Positions 36,201 through 48,969 of a stretch of DNA of 64,000 bases are shown one piece after another. Every line of letters starts with the position of its first letter. The first letter of the stretch is position 1. Source of the DNA: Deinandra increscens subsp. villosa (lineage: Eukaryota > Streptophyta > Magnoliopsida > Asterales > Asteraceae); the NCBI GenBank assembly GCA_039602395.1, contig JBCNJP010000003.1, positions 18,611,237 to 18,675,236 on the forward strand, written 5' to 3'. Under the pieces are notes generated by a model that did no database searches, was not told the DNA's origin, and worked only from the letters and a program-made list of their open reading frames with translations. Both the position numbers and the translations under genes were made by a program.

Positions 36201-37266
36201 AATTTCTAGAACAAAGTGGGTACCAGTTAACAAATGCAGATGCAAGCCTGTTTGTGAAGAAATTTGATGACAGAGTCGTGGTGGTTCTCGTATACGTCGA
36301 TGATTTGATTATCACGAGAGATGTGGAAGAAGAGATAAAGCAGCTTAAATAGAATCTAAATACACGTTTCAGAATGAAAGATATTGGCAAGTTGGCTCAC
36401 TTTCTTGGTTTGGAGTTAGAGTACAAAGAAGATGGCATTACTCTACATCAGAAGAAATACTCACGTGACTTGTTGGAACGTTTTGGAATGCTCTCATGTA
36501 AACATGCAATAACACCCATGGAAACTGGCATCAGATTGTATGTCGATGAAGGACGAGAAATTGAGGATGCTACAGAATACCGAAAGTTGATAGGAAGTTT
36601 GATTTATCTTACTCTAACGAGACCCGATATCGCTTTCGCGGTAGGAGTGTTGAGCCGGTATATGCAAAATCCGAGAAAGCTACATTTACATGCTGCTCGA
36701 AGGGTGTTACGGTATGTAAAATATACACTTGGCGGGGGGTTGTATTTAAGAGGGAGCCCAAACCCAAGCTTATGGGGTATTATGATGCCGATTATGCCGG
36801 GGATTTAAATATTCGAAGATCAACTACAGGATATATTTTTATGTATGGCTTGAGTTCGATTTCATGGTGTAGTAAGCGATAAACGACTGTATCCTTATCG
36901 ACTACAGAAGCGGAGTATCGGGCAGTTGCAATGGCGGCTCAAGAATGAGTTTGGTTAGTGCAATTGTTGAAGGAACTCAACCAAAAGGTGGACTATAAAG
37001 TCAGGTTGTTATGCGAAAATATTTCGGCTATCAAGCTTGCTGAAAACCCGGTGTTTCACGCCCGAACAAAACATATCGAGGTACATTATCATTTTATTTG
37101 TGAGAAGGTTCTAAGTGGTGAGATCGACATGGAGCATGTTAACACACATGAACAAATAGCCGATGCATTCACTAAAAGTGTGTCTAGTCCTAATTTGTTG
37201 TTCTGTGAAGGCATGGGTTTAAGCAAAGATGGTGATGAGAAAGATGATGTTGAGAGGGAGTGTTAA
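33239..37266 (+). pseudogene. Copia gag-pol, degenerate
   Basis: Domains in order. Gag starts at 33239, where ATA stands in the place of the usual ATG before GGVKKLNNKNYNSW. A zinc knuckle lies at about 34027-34075, reading CYNYGRKGHVARNC with the second Cys replaced by Tyr. Protease has VDSGCSNHMTG (about 34220). The GAG-pre-integrase segment has LWHLRLGH. Integrase has Asp in HSDVFGP, Asp in RSDNGGEY and Glu near NGVSERKNRH (34800-35290). Reverse transcriptase has VYVDDLI (about 36290). RNase H starts near 36770, with STTEAEYRA near 36900, and the tail ends KHIEVHYHFI... and ADAFTK. Stops occur near 35062, 35291, 35933, 36092 and 36349, and frameshifts near 34020 and 36790. It would have encoded the full Copia polyprotein. 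Confidence 0.9.
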
Positions 37267-37328
37267 ATTACAACACCAATCCTTCATGCATGGAATAAGT
37301 TGGATGCTTCATTGACCCACGTGGCTGG
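37261..37328 (+). repeat. 3' LTR of the Copia element, first part
   Basis: TGTTAAATTACAACACC follows the purine tract GAGAGGGAG. It matches the start of the 5' LTR and breaks off at the GCTGG target site of the Athila element. Confidence 0.9.
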
Positions 37329-38526
37329 TGACGTGATGTCGAAGTCTCATGCAAATATAAACCCAAAAACACTAAATAGTTAGCGGTAAGCGGGTGTCGA
37401 ACACAGGTAGATTGTGGAAGTGTGTTTAATTGTAACAAATGTAAATTACCAAACTATAAAAGTAAACGAACAGAATAATGTTTTATTTGATTGACTATTG
37501 AATTATATTACTAAACACCAAATTGAAATAAAATTATTAAGTTTTAACAATATGAGAAAGCGTGATCCTTCCGGTTTTCAGGTTCTAAGTTGACATCAAA
37601 CTATAATTTTCAGTTAGGAAAAACCACATAGACATGGTGTATGTGTACTTGAACGAAAGTGATAAAAGAGGACAAAGTACTCGGATTGATATAATGCGAG
37701 GTTATCACTCAATGATCATTCAACCATAACCAACCCTAAATCCCTACCCAGTGAATCTCAATTGCCAATGGCACCAAGAACTTGATGGTTCAAGAAATAC
37801 GATAAGTTAAGATCCAATAATTACAATCAGTCAATTACACATAATTGCAAAAAGCGTTGAACACTTAGATTGCTATCCCAAACATAAACGAAAATTAAAG
37901 TTAATGTCAAACAAAGAACCCTACATCTGGAAGAACTCACAGAAACTTTAGCTTCTCATGCTTTGTCTAATCACGAAGATGATGATTTTTGAAGCCATGA
38001 TCGATCTTGATGTTATCTTTATGTTAGCTATCTTTTCCAAAACCTTTCTTCCTTGTAAAATTCGCCACAAATCGCCTCCAGTCGTCTCCCAGGGTTCCCC
38101 AATCGAAAAGTATGTCAAAAGTCCCTCAAAACAGCTCATTTAATCGAATTTACGAGTTGGGATCCGGTGCCTACCGTAAGCTACGGTTGGAGCTGTAAGC
38201 TACGGTGTCAAACCATAAGCTACGGTTCAGATGAGCTGTCCTATGGTTTGCATCTTTTGTTATTGCCTCCACCGTAAGCTATGGTTCAAACCGTAAGCTA
38301 CGGTTCACCCAATTCCACAACTTCAAGTTTTTCATCTCTTTTATATTTCTTGCTCAACCTTTTGACCTGGTTCCTCCTATACTTCCGTATTTAACTCGTT
38401 TAGGCACCTGTAACCTGCAAACACTCGAGAAACCGCAATCATCCAAAATCATAACAATTACTATTATAACTACCTTAACCACCCGCATTTATTATCGTTA
38501 ACTACTAAAATACGGTGCAACCGTCA
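37329..38526 (-). repeat. 3' LTR of the Athila element
   Basis: 1198 bp, preceded on the minus strand by a TAAGTGTGGGGATG purine tract (38527-38540). It contains several AACCGTAAGCTACGGTT dyads at 38173-38305. Confidence 0.95.
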
Positions 38527-38540
38527 CATCCCCACACTTA

Positions 38541-39992
38541 CCCGTTGCTTGACCTCAAGCAACTCAAGATTATTTCTTTGCCATCCAACCAACAAACCCA
38601 GTCAAACCCAGTTTCAGTTAAGGTTCCAAGCCATACCCTATTCCCAATATTATCAATGCAATAGCCAAACAAAAATGCAACAATCAAACCATTGGAACTT
38701 AAATCAAACCTAACATGCTTCCGGTCTTTTACACACGCAACAAACCCCTTACAATCAACGCTCCTCTTGGTTTACATTTAAAGGCTAGCGTGATAAGCTA
38801 GTATGCACTCATTTGGAAAATGTGTTGTTTCACTATCATAAGCTTGTGCAATTCTCGAACCTCCATCTCAAATAAGTTTAAACATGTAAGCAAATCAATA
38901 AGACTCATAATTGGCTATAACGGGGCTAGGTGTAGGGTGTGGAATGGGAATATTTAACGTGGCTCATGTGATCCGATCCGGCCTATTTATTACATTTAAA
39001 TCAAATCAAACAACTACACAACTATGCTAACAAAATCTCACATTCTTTTTGATGCTCAATATCCAAGGATCTCATATTTTGCTTTTTCATCATTTTTTTT
39101 GGTTCAACATAAACGAACTACCAACAAGCTACAATGCATAAATAAATCTAAAGGAGAGCTATAAGCCGGATCTTCACAACAAGGTAACAACACAAGTGGA
39201 GTAGGCTTGGGTTAGCAATCAATGGCATTAGGCTCAAAATGGCTTCTAGTGGACCCAAACCCCCGCCCCTCGCTTTTACCACGCTCATTTATATAATGTA
39301 TGAGGCCCAAACCCCAAATCCCACACTCGCACACATCCAGACGAGGCTTCACCTAAATGCCTAAATCATTTTTACAAACATGCTCAAACTGAGATCTCGG
39401 AACGTATCAATTGCACAAGTTCTAAAGTAATAAACACATAGCCACACTCAAGGAACCAACATGCGTATGATAAACAAGTGTATAAGGCAACGGGAATGGG
39501 TTGCCGGTTCATTACGTGGGTTATTACACCGAAAGCATGCTAACCTTAAATAAAATTCTAATAAGCTAGCTAAGCAATATTGAACAAAAAAGGGAATTAT
39601 GACCATGACAAGGAACCCAAACGTCAACTCCACCATCTACCATCAATCCAACAATTCCATACGTTTGAAATCACGGGGGCCAAGAACTTGTAGCACAAAA
39701 AGTTTCAAAAATTTCTCCCATCCCCACACTTGGGATACATTGTCCCCAATGTATGGTTTAGAAGCTTTGCGGGGACGGACGGTGCCAACTAAAACTCACT
39801 TTCTTTTTTTTTCATTTTTTTTTATAAAACTTTATTTTACTCCTCCAACCTCCAACCCAATCATCAAAATCTAACAAACAACCCCTGCAAAAAGAAAAGA
39901 ACCTTCATACTCCCCCAGCCAACCATCCCAAAACAAACAGAAAATAACTAACTAAAAACAAAAACAAAATAGAGTACAGAAAACAAAACCTC
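38541..39992 (-). other. Untranslated 3' region of the Athila element
   Basis: No frame with coding character is present. It is C-rich on the plus strand and lies between the end of the 3' ORF and the purine tract. CCCCACACTTGGG near 39722 and 42822 repeats the purine-tract word. Confidence 0.6.
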
Positions 39993-41708
39993 TTAATAGT
40001 ACCGCGGGTGAGGTGGCCCGAAGATCTGTGTGAACGTATCTGTGAATTCCCCAAAGCCAAATGTACCTTCCTGCCCTTTCTGCTGGGGCGGCTGCTCTGA
40101 TGACTGGCCCTGCCTCGGATCTATCCACTGAGAATGATGGAGTGGCAGCACGGGGTATCGGATGCTCCCATCATAGGGCAGTAGTGTAGCGTAATCAATC
40201 ATCGGAGGGTCCGACATAACCTCCTGCCCTTCATGCCATTGGTCACGCATCCTTCGTTGCCTGTCTTCATCGTACCGGTGGTTAATCTCTTATTGGAAGG
40301 CATATGCATTAGCACGGTTCCAGGTTTCTTGCCAATCAAACATTTGCTTTAAGGCTCTCTCCTGGCTCGCCCCCACTCGGGTGATGTGATCGAACTCCAC
40401 ACGTGTCGACCCCGACCAGCTGCCATAAATATTAGGCCTTGAATTTCTTATCACCTCTTCCATCGTTCCTTCATGAGCCCAATTGGGGTTTAACTCTTGC
40501 CTATCGTATTGAAAATAAGACCCCCCAAAACTTCTTCGAGAACCACCCGTATCATCACCAACAGTGGTCTCCGGTACTTGCATCTCAACATCATTTCCAA
40601 CATCCTGATTCTCTACATTCACCCTCGCTGGAATAGGCCCCCACTCAGCATTCGTCTCGTCTCCAGAGTTCTCATGATCACCCTCCTTTAATACTGACCA
40701 CTTCCTATCCCCATTCACATTTCTCATAATATAATGTGTGTCAGTTTCCATATAGAACCAGTTCGTGCCTAGCTTTTCCAATTTGAAAGGGCCAAATCGC
40801 TTTCCATAACCCATCGAGTCGGCAGTAATCACCCCCGTCTTCTTCAGTAAGGCTGCAATCAAACGACAATGAGGTACAATCCTTCTTCCTTTGCTTTCCC
40901 GGCTAAACCAAATGTTGTAAATCACGAGATACCGAAAAGACACCATTGGCGCCCCGTGCATTAACGCGTATAGAATTGGTACCTCGGGAAAACGTATCTC
41001 TCCTTTATCTCCACGGCGGGGTATCACATTATGCTGCATGATTAAATGGATTAACTTTGGTTTTAGCTTCAAGTCTTCTCTCAGGAGCTTCTTTGAGTCT
41101 TTACTCGGCAGAAACAATTCGAAAACCATTCTCGACCAAGTTGGGTGATGCTCAGGGTGATGGTAAATGTCATCTAGATTCGAGTAAACATATTTCCTGG
41201 TAGGCTTCGAGTCAAATTTGGCAATTTGATTTAATGACTCAAAGGAAATTGTGACCTTGACCCTATTTACCGATCCCACCAACTTTGTTTGAGTCGGACC
41301 ATTTCCCAAATGAAGCTCTAATGTGGACACCCACTCCTCAATCTCATCCATGTATAATTGCTTTTTCCCTCCATCATAACATTTAAGTGCAGCTTCCCAA
41401 CCTAGAGCCGCAAATTTCTTTTGAACACCGAAAAAGGAGAAAAGCCTATCGGGCACCTCCTTTTCACAAATGAACCCCTCCTTTTTGTCTTTGAGTGTGT
41501 TCATTTTATCTATGAAGTGTTGGGGTTGATCCTCATCGGGCATTTCAGACAAAGGGCCTCCTTCCCATGGCGGCTTCACATAAACGATTTCTGGTTCATC
41601 AGCTTGTTGTTGTCGAAGCTTTCTTTTCTTTTGTGCTTCATGTTCTTGGGCACATGAGGACTCGGCTGACGCCTTCCCTTTTCCCTTACTACCAAACACT
41701 TTCTTCAT
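39993..41708 (-). pseudogene. Athila 3' ORF (env-position), one in-frame stop
   Basis: ATG at 41708 (KKVFGSKGKGKA, a basic start), then 472 codons to a TAA at 40290, then 98 further codons in the same frame to 39993. The full protein would be about 570 residues. The N-terminus is basic, the middle contains an alpha/beta-looking conserved block (VPILYALMHGAP to KTGV), and the C-terminus is Gln/Pro-rich. I see no signal peptide or clear membrane span. In Athila elements this position is called env-like, but no envelope activity is shown by the sequence. A homologous fragment is at 28713-29542. Confidence 0.75.
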
Positions 41709-42934
41709 CTACGCACATGAACAATTCAACATTTGAACATATTAGCATCACAAATCAAAATTCAATTCCTACACTTGCTTGAAACCATGGTTGTGGCTTT
41801 AAAACACCCAACACCATTACGATTAACAAAACCAAGCAAAGTTTAAACTTTTTCCACCAAAATTCTGCATTTTTATGTTTCTAACACCCAAATCACAACC
41901 ATGAGCAACAATGTAGCATAACAGTCACTACCTAAACATCTGATTCATGTTACAAGCAAGTGGGAACTAACAATCATGAGAAAAATTTAGCATTTACCTT
42001 CAAAAACCAAGCATGAGCAACAAGAGTCATAAAAATCGTACCTTTATGTGTAGAGGTGTGACTAATGAAGCTTTCTTCACAATGATGGACTAAACTCGAA
42101 AACCCCTAAAAAAATTTCAAAATTGTCGGACCTTGAACCTCCAGAAAATCACCCGAAAACTCGAAATCAGTGGAAACTAGTGTGATATTATGATTCCCCT
42201 CGAAAAAACACTCAAGATGCACTAAAGAATCACTAAAATCGGTTGAGATTTGAGAAAGTTGTGAACTTAGGATTTTTGGGTTCTTGAGGGCTAAGTTGAG
42301 AGGAAGAAGAAGAAAGAAAGAAAGATGAAAGATGAAGTGGGTGGTGGTCGATGCAGCTGGGTTTAATTGGTTTTTTTTATTATTATTATTTACCAAGTGC
42401 TGAAACAAAACAAAAGAACAAATAAAACAAAAACTACAACTGCTGCTGCTTGCGTCGAAGGAAATCTCGTCCGCCCAGGCCAAACCGTAAGCTACGGTTT
42501 CCCAACCGTAAGCTACAGTTTTCCTGAGCACAAAAACCCTAACCATAGACCAGCTTGCTTGAACCGTAGGAAAGCCCTTGTCCACCGTAAGCTACGGTTT
42601 CAGCCCAGCTAGCTCCGAAATTTTTCAAAAATTTAGCTTATTTTTCACCAAAACTTTGTTTTTTAACCTTTTTTTAACCCCATTTTTTTAAGAAAACTAC
42701 AAAAATATAAAAAGAACTCAAAAACTTTTATTTTCAAAACTTTATTTTCCATCTCACCCTCCATAAAGAATTTGTGTTGTCCCCAACACTATCCCGAAGT
42801 ATCGAAATAAACCAGGACTTCCCCACACTTGGGTATTTCCATGGCTAACAAAATAAAACAAAAACAAACAAAATAAAATTAAAATTAACCTGTACAGAAC
42901 TGGGAGTTAAGTCGCCAGTTGACTTCGGTTCGCC
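41709..42934 (-). other. Spacer between pol and the 3' ORF, with AACCGTAAGCTACGGTT dyads
   Basis: No convincing frame is present; the minus frame 42585-42106 has no domain. Three or four dyads of the LTR type lie at 42483-42600, about 0.8 kb upstream of the 3' ORF start. That is a position where an internal promoter is plausible. Confidence 0.55.
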
Positions 42935-44056
42935 TTAGGTTGCTTCATTACCAAGTGAGCTTAAAAGAAAACCCATTTTGTCCAATTTGAGCGTTTTGAT
43001 GTCGTGGCCATCCAAATATGGTTTTAGCCTATGACCATTGACCACTTTCCTCACTTGATCGTGCATGTATTCAATCTCTATGTCACCAAATTTTCCAACT
43101 CTCATGATCACATACGGGCCCATCCACTTGCTTTTGAGTTTACCCGGGAAAAGCTTTATTCTTGAATTGAAGAGCCACACCTTTTGCCCCACCTCAAACG
43201 ATCTTCTTCTAATCTTCGCATCGTGGATTCTTTTCAACTTGTCCTTGTAGGAGGATGCACATTCATACGCTTCGTCCCGAATTTCTTCCAACTCACCCAA
43301 CTGAAGTTTTCTCTACTCACCGGCCTCCTTGTAATCCATATTGACATTCTTGACTGCCCACCATGCCCTATGTGCCAACTCCATCGGCAAATGACATCCC
43401 TTTTCGTAAACAAGCCGATATGGAGTTGTTCCAATTGGCGTCTTGTAAGCGGTTCTATATGCCCACAATGCATTATTGAGCTTCATTGGCCAATCCTTCC
43501 TATCGGTACGAACCGTCTTCATGAGGATTTCTTTGATTTAACGGTTAGATACCTCAACTTGGCCACTTGTTTGTGGGTGGTATGGTGTAGCTACTCGGTG
43601 ATTCACCCCGTATCTTTTCAACAACTTTGCAAAGTTGAAATTTTTAAATTGAGAACCCCCATCACTTATAATGACATGAGGAATTCCGAATCTTGCAAAG
43701 ATGTTCGATTGTACAAATTTACATACCACCGAGTGATCATTTGTTCTTGTTGCAATTGCCTCCACCCACTTTGACACATAGTCAACAGTAACCAATATGT
43801 ACAGACACCCATTGGAGTTAGGAAATGGGCTCATGAAATCGATGCCCCACACATTAAAGATATCAACTACCAAAATGGGTTGTAGGGGCATCTCATCTCT
43901 TTTCGAAATACCTCCCATCTTTTGACAATTAAGGCACCGTCTAGCATATTCACAAGCATCTTTGAAGATTGTGGGCCAATAAAATCCACAAGTGAGAACT
44001 CGATAACCTGTCTTTTGACCACTAAAATGACCCCCACAAAGCGGAAGAATGAGCAT
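42935..44056 (-). pseudogene. Athila integrase with C-terminal tail
   Basis: The frame starts just after a frameshift in a G5 run near 44035. It holds the end of the zinc-binding HHCC domain (RRCLNCQKMG) and the catalytic core with Asp in WGIDFMSPF, Asp in ISDGGSQF and Glu in TSGQVEVSNR. It continues past TAA at 43538-43540 and TAG at 43313-43315 in the same frame to the C-terminal domain (GQKVWLFNSRIKLFPGKL, GPYVI) and ends at 42935. Integrase would insert element cDNA into the genome. The two stops make this copy inactive. Confidence 0.9.
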
Positions 44057-45295
44057 GAGTCAATACCTCTTGAACTTCAGACTCGGAAATGAAGCGTCTA
44101 ATAATTTGATCCGCGCCAATTTTAAATAGATCCGGTTCATCCCAAATATATTGCTTAACTTGGGCTAAAAACTGTTGTCTCCTCTTCTTCTTCCAATGTG
44201 TAGGCATTGCGCCTGTGGCTAAATAATTAACATACTGGGCATACCATGGCGCGGTTGAAATTGCTAAAATGTGTTCATCCGGAAATTTCTCATTAACATG
44301 TCCAGTGTCAGCTACACCTTCCAAAGGGATTCTTGATAAGTGATCCGCCACAACATTTTCACTACCTTTCTTGTCCCGGATTTCTAAATCAAATTCTTGC
44401 AACAACAAAACCCACCGGATTAATCGAGGCTTGGCATCTTTCTTTTCCATTAAATAACAGACTGCATTATGGTCAGAGTACACCACTACTTTGCTTCCCC
44501 AAATATATGATCGGAACTTATCTAAGGCATACACCACCGCAAGCAACTCTTTCTCCGCTGTAGTGTAATTCAACTGTGCCTCCGATAACGTCTTGCTCGC
44601 ATAATAAATTACCACCGGCTTCTTATCAACTCTTTGACCAAGGACCGCTCCAATTGCACAATCACTTGCGTTACACATGATCTCGAATGGTCGAGTCCAA
44701 TCCGGTGGTTGCAAAATAGGAGCTTGCACCAAGTGTTCCTTCAAAACATCAAAAGCTCGCAAACATTCATTAGTAAATTCAAAGGGAACGTCTTTTAACA
44801 ATAAGTTGCACAATGGTTTGGTAATGACACTAAAACCCTTAATAAATCTCCGGTAAAAACCGGCATGTCCCAAAAATGACCTTACCCCCTTCATATTTTC
44901 GGTGGTGGCAATGATGATATTACATTGATTTTAGCCTTATCCACTTCCATTCCCCGACTCGAAACCACATGTCCCAAAACAATGCCCTCTTGTACCATAA
45001 AATGACTTTTCTCCCAACTTAAGACAAGATTTGTTTCGACACATCGTTTCAAGACTTTTTCTAATTCACCAAGGCACGACCCAAAAGTTGACCCAAATAT
45101 TGAAAGTCATCCATAAAAACCCCAAGTGAATCCCCGACAATATCTGAAAAAAATACTCATCATACATCGTTGAAAAGTGGTCGGGGCATTACACAAGCCA
45201 AAGGGCATCCTCCTAAAGGCAAAAGTGCCATAGGGACAGGTGAAGGTGGTCTTATGTTGGTCATCAGGGTGAATTGCCACTTGATTGTACCCCAA
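44022..45295 (-). pseudogene. Athila reverse transcriptase second half and RNase H
   Basis: 45295-45107 holds GYNQVAIHPDDQHKTTF and FAFRRMPFGLCNAPTTF. The frame is then lost in a T-run near 45150. The catalytic MDD is still readable at about 45110 in the next frame, which is lost again shortly after. From 44894 come the RT connection (VRSFLGHAGFYRRFIKGF), RNase H (IVYYASKTL, TTAEKELLAVVYAL, VYSDHNA) and HLSRIPLEG. The frame ends at 44022 because of the G5-run shift into integrase. Confidence 0.9.
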
Positions 45296-46210
45296 GTACC
45301 CATCTAAAAAGCAATAAAAATTTTAACCTGAAAGTTTTTCAATGATTTGGTCAACAAATGGTAAAGGGAAGTGGTCTTTTAAGGTAGCAGCATTTAGTTT
45401 TCTATAATCAATACATACCCGCCACCCGGTTACCGGCAGAGTGGCAATTTGCTCACCTTTTTCATCTTTGATAACCTGAATGCCGGCTTTCTTTGGCACG
45501 GTTTGAGTAGGACTTACCCATGCACTGTAAGAGATGGGATAAATGATCCCGGCATCCAACCACTTTATGACCTCCTTCTTCACAACTTCTCTCAAATTTG
45601 GATTCAACCTCCTTTGAGTCTCCCTTGTAGGCTTAGCATCTGCATCAGTAATAATTTTATGCATAACAATAGAAGGACTAATACCTTTCAAATCGGCAAT
45701 GGTCCATCCAATCGCCGCCTTGTGAGCTTTCAACACCTCTAACAAATCTTTCTCTTGAGCCTCATCCAAATTGGAAGCAATGATAACCGGAAGTGTTTCA
45801 TCTTCACCCAAAAATGCATATTTCAAATGGTTTGGCAACTCCTTCAACTCTACCTTGGGTGGGCTAACCAATGATGGCTTTGTATATGAACTCATCCCAG
45901 TTGGTAGACTTTCAAATTGGTGAGTCCATGGTGGTCTTCCTTCTTGCATCGCCAAAAGCTCCAACTTTCTCTCTTCTTCTTCCAATTCCATGACATGTAC
46001 CTGTTCAGAACTATCACAAACACAAACTTCCACCATGTCGCCATCATAAACATGTGGCTCACATTGATCCACCAAATCTGCCATAAAACACTCATCACCA
46101 CTCAAAGAATTAGCAATGTTAGTAAAGACATTAAGACACATCTTCCTATTACCAAAAGTCATATCCACCGTGCCAAATCGACAATCAATAATAGCATGAG
46201 CAGTGTTCAA
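45296..46210 (-). pseudogene. Athila reverse transcriptase, first half
   Basis: It contains RRLNPNLREVVKKEV, ISYSAWVSPTQTVPKK, WRVCIDYRKLNAATLKDHFP and PFVDQIIEKLSG, then an in-frame TAA at 45323-45325. The same frame carries on upstream into protease past a TGA at 46217-46219. Confidence 0.9.
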
Positions 46211-46216
46211 AAACGG

Positions 46217-46945
46217 TCACCCCAATATGACATTTTGTTGATGATCAGTGTTCACAGTTGCATAATCTAACACAAGAAAATCAACCGGGTAGTAAAATTC
46301 TTCCACCTTAACAATTACATCCCGAACAACCCCCCGGGAAAGCTTATGAGTCAAATCAACAAGAATAATTATGGTATCCACACGTCTCAATGGACCAAAA
46401 TTATATTGGTCATATAAGCTTCCCAGGAGAATGCTCACCCCGGCTCCAAGATCCAACAATGCCCTTGTCATTTGAATATCACCAACTTGTAAATTAATTA
46501 AAGGCGCCCCCGGATCTTGAAGTTTAGGTGGAAGAACCCCCTTCAAAACTGCACTCACCCTCTCAGTTAAATCGATTCTTTTAGGCACTTTTTGTTGCCT
46601 TTTCTGGGTACACAAGTCTTTCAAGAATTTTGCATATGCGGGAACTTGTTTAATTGCATCTAGCAAAGGTAAATTAACCTTAACTTGTTTGAAAACCTCC
46701 CACATTTCCTCGCTTTGAGGACCCCTTTTTGAAATCATATTTTTCTTACCCGGGTCAAGTAAAGCCGAAGGAAATGGAACCGGATTGGATCCCACCTCCT
46801 TGTTTTGGTCTTTTAAAATTTCAGTTTGACCCGGTGTTTCTAAAGGTTTTCGAAAAGTGACAGTTTTCTTAGGTTGTATGGGTGAACTCTCCTCATCATC
46901 ACTACTCTCCACACCCGTCACATCTTCCACCACACCATCAACCAA
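46217..46945 (-). pseudogene. Athila gag-pol: protease region
   Basis: It starts in a linker rich in Pro, Lys and Glu, and includes the retropepsin-like active-site segment ALLDLGAGVSIL (about residue 167 of this frame). It ends at a TGA after NVILG, where the family usually has Arg, and the same frame resumes as the RT part. It is joined to gag through a frameshift in an A5 run near 46970. Confidence 0.85.
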
Positions 46946-48969
46946 CTCGGGTGATGGACTGATGGATCCTTTTTGTACTCCCTACCACATCTTAAAGCAC
47001 TTACTTGATTAATTTGAACATTTCGAGTAGTATGGGAAGGATTTACCTTGGTGTCGCTCGGAAGTTGACCTTTGTTCTTCTTCAAATCTGTCACTTCGGT
47101 AGCAAGTTGGCCCATTTGGGTAGTCAAAGAATGGATGGCTTTATCACGCACCTCATCTTTCCGAAGCCTTTCATCATCCATTTGATTCCTCTTATGCATC
47201 TCTTGTTGCATATTCTTGAGCATATCCATGACTTCATTACCACTTGAATTTCCCGGTACCGATGACCCACTTGGCTCATTGCTTTGTTGATATTGTCTTT
47301 GATAGCCTTGATTGTTGCTACCCCGGAAATTGCCTTGATTTGCATGAGATTGACGAGGTGCCATGTTGGATTGGTTAGTACCTTGAAAGTTCGGGTTGGA
47401 TTGATTTGCTGAATTCCCATACCGGAAGTTCGGATCGTTCCTTAACCCCGGGTAGTAGGTGTTTGAATTCATGTTGTAGTTCCTACCACCCCCTCCTTGA
47501 CCTTGAACTTGGTTAACTTCTTCAAATTGCTCGAGAAAACCTTGGCATTGATTAGCCGAATGCCCCAATCTATTACAACTTGCACATACATCATAAACTT
47601 GATTAGGAGATTTAACGGGTTCAGCGGATATTGCTTGAACATGTGATCTACCAATGGCATGTCTAGTCCTCCTATAAGATTGTGACTTTCTCTTTGATGT
47701 CACCGCCATTTGCTCTAAATATGCCCAATCATCTTGTTCATAATTTGTACCAAAAGTGCCATTTGAGATGGACATCAAGTCACGAGCATCCTCGGGTGTT
47801 AATCCCTCATGGAATGCGTTCAGTAGATCCCATAGATCAATCCCATGGTGAGGGCAATTCTTCAACATTAACTTGAATCTGTCAAAAGCTTCATGAAAAA
47901 GTTCACCTTGTTGTTGTTGGAAGTTTCACAAATTTCTTCTAGCATCACTTGTTTTTTGGTTGGTGTAGAACTCATCCAAAAACCTTTGCTGCATTTCAGC
48001 CCATGTACAGATAGATGCGGATGGCAATGTGTGAAACCATCTCTTAGCTTTATCCTCGAGTGAAAACTGAAAAAGTACCAACTTAACCGCATCGGGCGTA
48101 AAACCTTGCCCTCTAATAGTATTACAAATAGAATCATATGCCTCCAAGTGAAAATAAGGCTCCTCGGTAGCCAACCCATGGTACTTGGGTAAACTTTGTA
48201 ATGAATTGGTTCTTACCTCAAATGTTCTTCCTACCCGATTTTGAGGAATTACCACAGGTGATGGGTTATTTGTAATGATCGGCCTAAAATGTGACTCAAT
48301 TCCTCTATCCGCATCCCGGTTATGCCTTATCGGGACTGCAATTGGTACTCCTTGCGGTGGCAGTGGGCCTTGTGGAGGAGCCCTTTGCCTCAGTGCTTCC
48401 CTTTGAGGGAGAATTTGTTGTTGCCTTGGCATAACCGGGGGTCTAACATACCCTTGTTGAACTTGACCGACCAGTTGTCTTTGTTGGAACGCAAATTCTT
48501 CTTCTTGAGTCGCCCCTTGATTCACATTGCCCTCTACTTCATATTCCTCTTCATAATCTTCGTACTTGCCTTCATAACCATCACCATATCCCCCATATTG
48601 TCCCTCCACGAACGGTATACGTGTATGTTGTTGAAATCTTAGTTGACCTTGTTGGTGGGTACCCGGAGTGGTAAAAACTGATGGTTGGGTTAAGGTGGTA
48701 TGGGTTATAGATGGGTTTTGCTGAAATAATGGTTGTTGACTTTATTGGGATGATTGCCCATAAGATGGGTAAAATTGGGCAAAAGATGGAATGCCCGAAT
48801 AGGATGCAAAACTGGATGGGTTTGATTCAGGCAAACTTGTTGAAGTGGTGGTGCTAGATGTGAGTATAGTGGACGGAGAAGGAGTTGAAGTAGGTGGTGG
48901 TATATGTTGATCCGAAGGTGAAACTGATGTGCCCACTGTTTGCTTTCCCGGTTCACTTTGTGTTTCCAT
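46918..48969 (-). pseudogene. Athila gag, two in-frame stops
   Basis: One frame runs from ATG 48969 to 46918, broken by TAA (48742-48744) and TGA (47926-47928). The Ser/Thr/Pro-rich N-terminus is followed by a Gln/Tyr-rich part, the retrotransposon gag core (VKLVLFQFSLEDKAKRWF, WAEMQQRFLDEF, DRFKLMLKNCPHHG) and a zinc knuckle CASCNRLGHSANQC (about 47570-47600). Gag forms the particle that packages element RNA. Confidence 0.9.

Noticed and set aside
39993..41708. Retroviral envelope protein
   Set aside because: The ORF is in the env position, but I see no signal peptide, cleavage site or anchor. It is described only as an Athila 3' ORF.
42106..42585. 159-codon minus-strand frame in the Athila spacer
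   Set aside because: It runs across the dyad cluster, has low-complexity Ser/Cys/Phe composition and no similarity I can recognise.
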